From Pseudodesulfovibrio indicus (GTDB lineage: Bacteria; Desulfobacterota; Desulfovibrionia; Desulfovibrionales; Desulfovibrionaceae), in contig NZ_CP014206.1 of NCBI RefSeq assembly GCF_001563225.1, positions 3,034,001 through 3,098,000 of the forward strand: 64,000 nt of DNA, written 5' to 3'. Numbering within the stretch: position 1 is the stretch's first letter; the number at the start of each line of letters is the position of its first letter. The position numbers and the translations under genes are program-made. Shown piece by piece: positions 17,497-24,102 of this stretch. Under the pieces are notes generated by a model. It had not been told where the DNA came from. It searched no databases and saw only the letters and a program-made list of their open reading frames with translations.

Positions 17497-17657
17497 CCCA
17501 GCAGGAACTTGATCAACAGGAAGACGACGCCGCCCGCGCCGATGGCCGCATACATCAGCAGTCAGGGCAGGCATCGCTCGCGCAGTTTCCAGATCAGCAA
17601 ACCGGCGACCGCCGCGCCCGCGCCGATGGAGAGCGCCAGAATCAAGGTCTCGCTCAC
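17493..17657 (-). CDS. Candidate 54-residue membrane selenoprotein (CxxU motif)
   Basis: The frame starts at a GTG (17657) after a GGGGGTGAG site and reads 31 residues to a TGA (17562-17564), then continues 22 more codons to TAA at 17493. The TGA falls in the motif C29-L30-P31-U32, a CxxU redox motif. The part after the TGA has normal codon bias and a second hydrophobic helix with a lysine at its end, and lacks its own ribosome-binding site. A 6-bp hairpin follows the TGA by 20 bases. The two helices resemble each other (IGAG...LLI.K in both). Alternatives are a 31-residue protein ending at the TGA, or a nonsense-broken gene. Confidence 0.5.
17525..17541 (-). promoter_or_regulatory. Candidate bacterial SECIS hairpin
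   Basis: In the mRNA, CGGCGC and GCGUCG pair over 6 bp with a GGGCG loop. The stem starts 21 bases after the UGA and the loop 27 bases after it, with G in the first two loop positions. These values fit the published general model for bacterial SECIS elements. The region is GC-rich, so a hairpin by chance is quite possible. Confidence 0.4.
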
Positions 17658-17671
17658 GATCTCACCCCCGC

Positions 17672-17860
17672 TCAGGGCCACCCGGTCCGGCCGCTGCCGA
17701 CCATCACGTGCAGAATGTAGTACACGGAGAAAAGCGTGCCCAGGACCGTGACGATCACGTACCCCGTGGGCAGCACCGGGCGCTGCCAGCGGATAAGCAC
17801 CGCGCCCACGATCACGGCTATGACCGCGGCCAGGATCAGATACGGAATCTCCAGGGTCAT
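17672..17860 (-). CDS. Small two-helix membrane protein, unidentified
   Basis: This 62-residue protein (MTLEIPYL...) has two hydrophobic helices joined by an IRWQRPVLPTGY loop, and ends GRTGWP. I chose the ATG at 17860 because GGAGG lies 8 bases upstream; an earlier in-frame ATG at 17872 has no such site. Its stop is 14 bases before the start of the candidate selenoprotein, so the two are probably co-transcribed and may act together in the membrane. I do not recognise the family. Confidence 0.65.
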   Translation of the reverse strand: MTLEIPYLILAAVIAVIVGAVLIRWQRPVLPTGYVIVTVLGTLFSVYYILHVMVGSGRTGWP

Positions 17861-17879
17861 GGGAACCTCCATTACCTGA

Positions 17880-17909
17880 AATATACACGGCCCTGCGCAT
17901 ATTGGCCAA
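17880..17909 (-). promoter_or_regulatory. Candidate promoter for the small membrane-protein pair
   Basis: On the minus strand TTGGCC (17909-17904) and TATATT (17885-17880) lie 18 bases apart, upstream of the 62-residue gene. The -35 element falls inside the palindrome at 17899-17912. Confidence 0.4.
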
Positions 17910-17912
17910 TAT
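17899..17912. promoter_or_regulatory. 14-bp perfect palindrome between divergent genes
   Basis: ATATTGGCCAATAT is a perfect palindrome. It overlaps the candidate minus-strand -35 and lies 15 bases left of the sigma-28 -35 on the plus strand, so a dimeric regulator bound here could affect both genes. Confidence 0.45.
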
Positions 17913-17926
17913 ATTTATCTTACCCC

Positions 17927-17953
17927 TAAAGATATGGAGAAAACGGCCGACAT
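17927..17953 (+). promoter_or_regulatory. Sigma-28 (FliA) promoter for the 94-residue gene
   Basis: TAAAGATA (17927-17934), an 11-base spacer and GCCGACAT (17946-17953) match the FliA consensus TAAAGTTT-N11-GCCGATAA closely. The second flagellar promoter in this window (57762-57788) shares the same flanking CCCCTAAAG. Transcription would start near 17960, about 38 bases before the ATG. Confidence 0.7.
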
Positions 17954-17997
17954 GACGGATAGGCGTTATTTCCGTCCTGACGGCAGGAGGGTATGAT

Positions 17998-18282
17998 ATG
18001 ACCATGGCAATCGGCGGTCTGGGAGACTACTCGCCGTTCGATCAACAGACGTTCGGCGCGGCCGTGGTCTCCGAGACCCTGGACTACATGAACGACAGCG
18101 GCTCGAGCTACGCCCCGGTGGACAAGGTGTCCGCGGAGGCGTCCCTCGTATCAAAGACACTCGACTACATGAACCCCGGCTCCTCGTCCTCGGACAAGGC
18201 CGGAATGTCCCAGAGTTACGACTTCCAGACCGACGTCCTCGGCGCTTACGCCAAGGGCTCGGTCATCGACTCCATCATCTGA
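17998..18282 (+). CDS. 94-residue protein of unknown function, probable flagellar regulon member
   Basis: The gene has an AGGAGG site 7 bases before its ATG and a sigma-28-type promoter upstream, so it is probably expressed with late flagellar and chemotaxis genes. The protein is soluble and rich in serine and acidic residues. A short internal repeat is visible: VVSETLDYMNDSGSS (about residues 23-37) and LVSKTLDYMNPGSSS (about 50-64). The C terminus ends GSVIDSII. I do not recognise the family; a small motility-associated protein is an inference from the promoter alone. Confidence 0.75.
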   Translation: MTMAIGGLGDYSPFDQQTFGAAVVSETLDYMNDSGSSYAPVDKVSAEASLVSKTLDYMNPGSSSSDKAGMSQSYDFQTDVLGAYAKGSVIDSII

Positions 18283-18311
18283 CGGACCGGAAATGACGCC
18301 CCCGAAAGGAA

Positions 18312-18348
18312 CCCCGCCCTCCCGCACAGGGAAGGCGGGGCTACTTTT
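18312..18348 (+). terminator. Terminator after the 94-residue gene
   Basis: CCCCGCC pairs with GGCGGGG, extended by TCCC/GGGA across one mismatch (18312-18340), followed by CTACTTTT. It ends the short sigma-28-driven transcript. Confidence 0.7.
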
Positions 18349-18450
18349 CAGCTCCCCGGCAATCCTCGTCTAACAGCGGCGTCCCGTCTTGACCCGGGAG
18401 GTGGCCACCTCTACAATTCCGACATAACCATCAAAATCGGAGCGGAACCC

Positions 18451-19542
18451 ATGCCGGACAAAACGACGCAAGACCGCGCGGCGGGAGCCCTGATGGGCGC
18501 GTTCATCGGCGACGCCCTTGGTCTCGGCCCGCATTGGTACTACGACCTTGAAGCGATGCACCGCGACTACGGCGAATGGATAGACGGCTACACCGACCCC
18601 ATGCCGGGCCGTTACCACGACGGCATGAAGGCGGGACAGCTGTCCCAGTCGGGATTCATCCTGAAACTGACCGCAGGGTCTCTGGTGGACCGGGGCGGCT
18701 ACGACCAGGCCGATTTCTGCCGCCGGATGGACGAGGAGCTGTTCCCGCTGCTCAACGGCGAACCGGCCAACGGGCCGGGCGGGTACACCAGCCAATCCAT
18801 CCGCGAGGCGTGGCGCAGGCGCGTGGAGCAGGGGCTGCCCTGGGGCGAAACCGCCGGACACGCCGACACCACCGAAGCCATAGAACGGACCCTGGCCATC
18901 GCCGTACGCTACGCCCTGGACCCGGCCGGCCTGGCCGACGCGGTCGCGCGGAACGCGGCCCTGACCCAGGGGGACGACGTGGTCCTGTCCATGACCGTGG
19001 CCTACTGCTCGGTCCTCGCCCTGCTGGTTCGGGGCAACGCGCTGGACCCGACCATCTCGGACAAGCTGATGGAGCTGGTGAAAAAGGGGGTCCTGCCCTT
19101 CCACGCCGTCACCCGCGAGGGCCTCAAGCCGCCCAGGCCGGGCGACCCGGACCCGCCGCGCGCGGGCCGCTTCGCCTCGCCCGACGCACTGCTCTCGCCC
19201 GGTTACATGGCCGGGGCCGCCGTCGATCCGGCCATCCGCATCGAACCGGCCTGGAAAGTCTCCCAGGTCTACGGCATGCCGTGCGCCATCTACCACATGC
19301 TCCCGGCGGCCTACTACCTGGCGGCGCGGTTCCGCGACGACTTCGAATCAGCGGTCCTGCACTCCCTGAACGGCGGCGGCCAGAACATGGCCCGCACCGG
19401 CCTGACCGGCGCCCTTGTCGGAGCCCAGGTGGGCCTGTCCGGCATCCCGCAGCGGTTCATCGACGGCCTGGAGGACGGGGACGCCCTGTGCGCCCTGGCC
19501 CTGAGACTGGCGGAACAGGCGGCCACCCCGCCGCAACGATAA
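18451..19542 (+). CDS. ADP-ribosylglycohydrolase family protein
   Basis: This 363-residue protein belongs to the ADP-ribosyl(glyco)hydrolase family, which removes ADP-ribose from proteins or cleaves related glycosidic bonds. GALMGAFIGDALGLGPHWYY at the N terminus is the family signature. HADTTEAIERTLAI and GGQNMARTGLTGALVGAQ near the C terminus hold likely magnesium-binding and substrate residues. No ADP-ribosyltransferase gene lies nearby, so the target is unknown. The next gene starts 10 bases later and is probably co-transcribed. Confidence 0.85.
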   Translation: MPDKTTQDRAAGALMGAFIGDALGLGPHWYYDLEAMHRDYGEWIDGYTDPMPGRYHDGMKAGQLSQSGFILKLTAGSLVDRGGYDQADFCRRMDEELFPLLNGEPANGPGGYTSQSIREAWRRRVEQGLPWGETAGHADTTEAIERTLAIAVRYALDPAGLADAVARNAALTQGDDVVLSMTVAYCSVLALLVRGNALDPTISDKLMELVKKGVLPFHAVTREGLKPPRPGDPDPPRAGRFASPDALLSPGYMAGAAVDPAIRIEPAWKVSQVYGMPCAIYHMLPAAYYLAARFRDDFESAVLHSLNGGGQNMARTGLTGALVGAQVGLSGIPQRFIDGLEDGDALCALALRLAEQAATPPQR

Positions 19543-19552
19543 GGTTGGTCCC

Positions 19553-20368
19553 ATGAACGAAACGAAACGAAACCACGCCGTGATCTACCTCTCCCACGGC
19601 GCGGGGCCGCTCCCCCTGCTGGGGGACGAGCGCCACGCCGAGATGGTGGACAACCTCCGCGTCCTCGCGAGCAGCATCGAAAAGCCCTCGGCCATCCTCG
19701 TCGTCAGCGCCCACTGGGAGGCCGCGACGCCCGCCGTAACCGTGGGCAGCCGCCCTCCGCTGCTCTACGACTACTACGACTTCCCGCCGGAATCCTACGA
19801 GATCACCTATCCCGCGCCCGGCGACGACGCGCTGTCCGCCGAGGTTCGGGAACGGTTGGCCCTAAGCGGCATGGACTGCGGCGAGGAGCGGGAGCGGGGC
19901 TTCGACCACGGCCTGTTCGTCCCGCTGAAGATCATGTACCCCGAGGCCGACATCCCCTGCGTCCAGCTTTCCCTGATCAAGGGACTGGACCCGTCCGCCC
20001 ACCTGGCCCTTGGCAGCGCCCTGGCCGGGATCGACCGGGAGAACCTGCTCATCCTCGGGTCCGGGTTCTCCTTCCACAACATGCGCGCCTTCTTCATGCC
20101 CGACACCGAGGAAACGGTCGCGGCCAACCAAGAGTTCCAGGCGTGGCTGGCCGAGACCTGCTCGGACCCGTCCCTGAGCGAGGATCAGCGGCGGGAGCGG
20201 CTCGCCCGCTGGGAATCCGCGCCCCATGCCCGGTACTGCCACCCGCGCGAAGAGCACCTGCTGCCCCTGCACGTGTGCGTCGGCGCGGCGGGCCGTCCAA
20301 GCAGCCAGTGGTTCGGGCCGACCATCTTCGGCAAGGCGGCGACCACGGTTCTTTGGCAGCCCGCCTGA
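19553..20368 (+). CDS. Class III extradiol dioxygenase (LigB / DODA type)
   Basis: This 271-residue protein resembles the 4,5-DOPA extradiol dioxygenase (YgiD) group of LigB enzymes, which open catechol-like rings with a non-heme metal. Likely metal and catalytic histidines lie in LSHGAG, SAHWE, FDHGLFVPL and GFSFHNM. The C-terminal half ends RPSSQWFGPTIFGKAATTVLW. Such enzymes normally need O2, which is odd for a strict anaerobe; the protein may act in aerotolerance or on another substrate. It follows the ADP-ribosylglycohydrolase gene closely. Confidence 0.85.
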   Translation: MNETKRNHAVIYLSHGAGPLPLLGDERHAEMVDNLRVLASSIEKPSAILVVSAHWEAATPAVTVGSRPPLLYDYYDFPPESYEITYPAPGDDALSAEVRERLALSGMDCGEERERGFDHGLFVPLKIMYPEADIPCVQLSLIKGLDPSAHLALGSALAGIDRENLLILGSGFSFHNMRAFFMPDTEETVAANQEFQAWLAETCSDPSLSEDQRRERLARWESAPHARYCHPREEHLLPLHVCVGAAGRPSSQWFGPTIFGKAATTVLWQPA

Positions 20369-20388
20369 TCCCGACCCGACGCAAATGA

Positions 20389-20422
20389 AAAGGGAAGAGT
20401 GCCGCAAGGTACTCTTCCCTTT
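20389..20422. terminator. Terminator between convergent genes
   Basis: A 12-bp stem (20389-20400 with 20411-20422) ends in AAA/TTT on both sides. It separates the dioxygenase gene from the molybdopterin-GATase gene and can serve both strands. Confidence 0.7.
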
Positions 20423-20449
20423 CCACTTTCAGGACCGCCGTTCGCGCCG

Positions 20450-23143
20450 TCAGGACTCGACGGCCAGCCTGAGCCAGTTCACGGCCACCTTCCGGCAGAA
20501 GTCCCCCGACTGCTGGACAAGGAGGGGGAACCGGGAACGCATGTCGGCGAAAAACTCGTCCGTGAACTGGGAACGGTACTTGGCGTAGGTGCCGATCCGC
20601 TCGTTCTGGAACTCCTCGAACCACCTCTCCGCGCCGAGGGAGTCCAGCTCCAGGTGGAACTGGAACCCGTAGGACGCCCGGCCGATCCGGAAGGACTGGT
20701 GGGCGCAGGCTTCGCTTTCGGCCAGCAGGACCGCCCCCTCGGGCAGGTCGAAGGAGTCCTCGTGAAACTCCATGAGCGGCGGGATGGGACCGGCCTGGCC
20801 CAGGACGGGGTCCCCTTCCCCGGACTCGGTCAGGGAGAGCGCGACGTAGCCGAACTCCAGTTCCGGCATGGTCCAGATGGACGCGCCGAAGGCCCGGGCC
20901 AGGAGCTGGCAGCCGAGGCAGATGCCTGCCACGGGTTTGCCCGCCGCGTCGAAGTCGCGCATCAGGCGCAGGAGCGCCGGGAAATACGGTCCGGCCTCGT
21001 CGTCGAAGGCGTGTTGCGGGCCGCCCAGGACCACCAGCCGGTCATACCCTTCCGGGGTCGGCGGGAGCGGGTCGCCCCCGGCGGGGTTGAGGGTGGTCAG
21101 CACACACCCCATGCGCGCCAGCTCCTTGGTGAAATGCCCGCCGGGCGATTCGTCCGAGTTCTGGACCACCAGCACGCGGGAGCCTATGACCGGGTCCTCC
21201 GGGTGCGGCTCGATGGTCACCCGGGTCTCATAAAAGGGCGTCCCCTGGCCCACCACGCTGACCATGTCCCGGGTCAGCAGGTTGAAGCCGTGTCCCGCCT
21301 TGTTCCAGCCGCCGCGCTCGGCGATGACCACGTCGCTGCGCATGCCCTCGTCCACCCTGAGCAGCGCCAGGAGGCTGCCGTAGGCCGAGCGGACCAGGAC
21401 GTGGTCCCCGTCCTTCAGGCCGCGCTTGTGGGCTTCGCCCGTGGCCAGCCGGATGGACGGCAGCGCTTCGTGCTCGGCCAGGGTCCGCTCGGAGCAGATG
21501 TAGCCGTGGGGCGCGATGGTCAGGAACTTGTAGGGAAAGTCCGGGTCGTCGTCCTCCAGCACCGAGGGGTCGAACTCGGTCATGAGCTGGAACTTGCCCG
21601 ACTCCGTGGGGAAGGTGCCGTCCGCATAGGGGACCATGGGCGCGTTCAGCCGAAACGGCCCCTTGCGCAACTCCTCCAGGGTCGCGCCCTGCTCCCATAA
21701 AGGGGTGCAGATGGTTTCGAGCCATTCATCCACGGACCGCCGGTACTCCCCGGCAAAGGGGAACCGCGCGGCCAGCTCCTGGAACATCTGAAATTCGGAT
21801 TTGGTCTCGCCCACCGGCTCGATGGCCGGATTCACCGGGCCGACGAAGTTGTGGCCGTAGCTGGCCATCAGGTCGTCCTCCTCCAGGAAGGTCGTGGCGG
21901 GCAGGAAGACGTCCGCCAGCTCGGCGGTGTCGTCCATGAAATGGCCGGAATAGACGACCATCTCGGCCTTGCCGAACGCCTCCACGATCCTGGACGAGTT
22001 GGGAGCCATGCAGACCGGGTTGCCCGCCGTGACCACGATCACGCGGATCTCCGGGTCGCGGGCGTTCAGGATCTCCTCGCCCACCTTGCCGATGACCAGG
22101 GTGCGCTGGTTCGGGTGCAGCCCGTCGCCCCAGTATGTCTGGTCATAGGGTCCGTACTCCTCGAACCCCTGGCTGACGCCGCCGCCCGGCACGCCCAGGG
22201 TCCCGGCGATGCCGCCCAGGGCGTCGATGGGCCGGATGGCGTAGTGCGCGTACTCGTGGCGGTGCAGCCCCCAGCCCAGGAGGATGGAGGTGGGGTGCTG
22301 GTGCATGAGGGTGTCGGCCAGCAGCTCGGCGTCGGACACCGGCACCCCGGCCATGGAGCACAGCTCGGGCACGGAAAAGGCATCGAGGATCGCCTTGTAT
22401 TCGGGCCAGCCCACGGCGCGGTTCTCCAGGAAATCGCGGTCCTCGGCCCCGGCCTTAAGGATGAGCTTGGACGCGGCCATGGCCAGGCAGCCGTCGCGCC
22501 CCGGCTTGGGCCGGATGTGGTCGGTGGCGAAGTCCACGGACCGGGAGCGCGCCGGGTCCACGACCACCACGCGCCCGCCCCGCTTTCGGATGTCCCTGGC
22601 GATCTTCACCAGGGAGATGTTGGTGGACGCCGGGTTGCGCGCCCACAGGACCATGGAGTTGGAGTTGTAGTGGTCCAGGGGATCGTGGGACACCCGGTCG
22701 CCGAAGTCGAGATTCTGGGCCCCCTGCCCCGCCCCGCCGCACAGGGAGCCGCGCATGGTGGTCGCCCCGCCGAGCAGGTTGAAGAAATACTTGTTCAGGA
22801 GCTTCAGGGCCGTGCGCTCGCCGTACCCCTGGTAATAGAGGACCGCCTCCGGCCCGGACTCGGCCACGACCGTCTTGAGCTTGTCGGCCAGCAGGTCCAG
22901 GACCTCGTCCCAGGAGGCGCGTTGCCACCGCCCGTCGACCTTGCGCAGGGGGTGGGTGATGCGCTCCGCGCTGTAGACCCGCTTCACGTATTTCGCGGTC
23001 TTGTGGCAGGCCACGCCGCCGGTCAGCGGATGGTTCGGATCGCCGGAGAGCTTGACCAGCTTCCCGTCCTCGACCGTGGCGACCAGGCCGCAGGAGTTGG
23101 GACAGTCGCGGGTGCAGGTAGTGATGATCTTGCGTTGGCTCAT
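20450..23143 (-). CDS. Molybdopterin oxidoreductase fused to a class-I glutamine amidotransferase domain
   Basis: This 897-residue fusion has an N-terminal molybdopterin oxidoreductase (residues 1 to about 655) with C10, C14, C18 and C46 as [4Fe-4S] ligands, Cys135 in GSLCGG as a likely Mo ligand, and a C-terminal dinucleotide-binding domain. From about residue 657 a GATase-1 domain follows, with nucleophile Cys742 in GICLGCQ and the His830-x-Glu832 pair in FQFHLE, so the triad looks intact. I chose the ATG at 23143 after an AAGGAATA site; upstream residues have no family resemblance. It is the last gene of the operon, 5 bases after the radical-SAM gene. No signal peptide is seen, so it is probably cytoplasmic. 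The fusion pairs an oxidation with removal of an amide or glutamyl group; this is inference. Confidence 0.85.
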   Translation of the reverse strand: MSQRKIITTCTRDCPNSCGLVATVEDGKLVKLSGDPNHPLTGGVACHKTAKYVKRVYSAERITHPLRKVDGRWQRASWDEVLDLLADKLKTVVAESGPEAVLYYQGYGERTALKLLNKYFFNLLGGATTMRGSLCGGAGQGAQNLDFGDRVSHDPLDHYNSNSMVLWARNPASTNISLVKIARDIRKRGGRVVVVDPARSRSVDFATDHIRPKPGRDGCLAMAASKLILKAGAEDRDFLENRAVGWPEYKAILDAFSVPELCSMAGVPVSDAELLADTLMHQHPTSILLGWGLHRHEYAHYAIRPIDALGGIAGTLGVPGGGVSQGFEEYGPYDQTYWGDGLHPNQRTLVIGKVGEEILNARDPEIRVIVVTAGNPVCMAPNSSRIVEAFGKAEMVVYSGHFMDDTAELADVFLPATTFLEEDDLMASYGHNFVGPVNPAIEPVGETKSEFQMFQELAARFPFAGEYRRSVDEWLETICTPLWEQGATLEELRKGPFRLNAPMVPYADGTFPTESGKFQLMTEFDPSVLEDDDPDFPYKFLTIAPHGYICSERTLAEHEALPSIRLATGEAHKRGLKDGDHVLVRSAYGSLLALLRVDEGMRSDVVIAERGGWNKAGHGFNLLTRDMVSVVGQGTPFYETRVTIEPHPEDPVIGSRVLVVQNSDESPGGHFTKELARMGCVLTTLNPAGGDPLPPTPEGYDRLVVLGGPQHAFDDEAGPYFPALLRLMRDFDAAGKPVAGICLGCQLLARAFGASIWTMPELEFGYVALSLTESGEGDPVLGQAGPIPPLMEFHEDSFDLPEGAVLLAESEACAHQSFRIGRASYGFQFHLELDSLGAERWFEEFQNERIGTYAKYRSQFTDEFFADMRSRFPLLVQQSGDFCRKVAVNWLRLAVES

Positions 23144-23148
23144 TGCTT

Positions 23149-24102
23149 TTATTCCTTTCCCTTTTTCTCCGCCCGGCGCGCGGCCCGGCGCAGGGCCATG
23201 CACCCGCCCTGGCAGCGGCGCATGAAGTCCTTGCACTCCAGACAGTCGGTGGACACGTTGGTCTGCCGCATGGCCCGGACGCGGTCGGCGAAGTGCCACA
23301 TGAGCGCATCCTGGCCGGGGAAGGCCGTCACGTCCGGCACCGAGACGTCCCGCATGGGCAGGCAGTACGACGCCGACAGGTCCGGATGGATGTCTATGGA
23401 CGGATGGCAGACCCCGGAGAACTTCATGGACACCCGCTCCAGGTAGTTGCGGTCCTCGACCTTGAGGTCGCACAAACGGACGCTGCAATCAAGACCGGTG
23501 CGGACCCCCCGGCCCTCGCACGCCTTCACGAAGCGGACGATGTGCGAGATGACCCGCCGGGTGTCGTCGTTGGTAAAATGGTCGTTGGTCGACGAGAAGG
23601 ACGGCCGGGAGATGTCGTAGCGCACGGACTGCACCCCGTAGCGGGCGCACGCCTCCAGCAGGTACTCGTAGCCGCAGTACCGGCTGGAGAAGTTCTTGGA
23701 GAAGGTCAGCCGCGAACCGGACCCGGCGATGCGGGACAGGTTGGCGTCCAGGAGCGCGGCCTGTCCCTCGGCGTACATGTCCGGCTCGTTGTAGTTGACC
23801 ACGAAGTTGGTCACGTGCGGGATCAGCCGGTCGGCCAGCGCCGTGGGGAACAGGCCGTTGGTGAACAGGACCGGGGCGATGCCCGCCTCGGCCGTGCGCG
23901 CGACCATGTCGGCCAGCGCCGGGTGCAGGGTCGGCTCGCCGCCGATGAAGGCCGCCGCCGGAAGCTGCGCCCCGACCATCCAGTCCAGGAGCCGGTCGAA
24001 GTTCTCCGCGCTCAGGTCGTGCGGATACTCGGTGTGCAGCTCCCTGGCGAAGCAGTAGGAGCAGGCGAGGTTGCACCGGTAGGTGACGAAGATGTTGATC
24101 AT
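23149..24102 (-). CDS. Radical-SAM protein with a C-terminal SPASM-like cysteine cluster
   Basis: This 317-residue protein has the radical-SAM motif C10-x3-C14-x2-C17 near its start and GGEPTLHP as the SAM-contact motif. Near the C terminus C287, C290, C297 and C301 look like ligands of an auxiliary iron-sulfur cluster, as in SPASM proteins. The start ATG overlaps the ATPase stop (ATGA). SPASM proteins often modify peptides or mature other enzymes, so it could activate the downstream molybdenum fusion enzyme or modify a substrate. No precursor peptide gene is visible. Confidence 0.82.
   Translation of the reverse strand: MINIFVTYRCNLACSYCFARELHTEYPHDLSAENFDRLLDWMVGAQLPAAAFIGGEPTLHPALADMVARTAEAGIAPVLFTNGLFPTALADRLIPHVTNFVVNYNEPDMYAEGQAALLDANLSRIAGSGSRLTFSKNFSSRYCGYEYLLEACARYGVQSVRYDISRPSFSSTNDHFTNDDTRRVISHIVRFVKACEGRGVRTGLDCSVRLCDLKVEDRNYLERVSMKFSGVCHPSIDIHPDLSASYCLPMRDVSVPDVTAFPGQDALMWHFADRVRAMRQTNVSTDCLECKDFMRRCQGGCMALRRAARRAEKKGKE

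Noticed and set aside
17672..17674. A second selenocysteine at the TGA of the 62-residue gene
   Set aside because: The frame meets another TGA only five codons later, and no cysteine stands before the first TGA, so it is an ordinary stop.
20450..23488. An extended 1012-residue start for the molybdopterin-GATase protein
   Set aside because: The extra 115 residues are Arg/Pro/Gly-rich antisense-like sequence overlapping the radical-SAM gene; the ATG at 23143 has a ribosome-binding site and starts right before the cysteine cluster.
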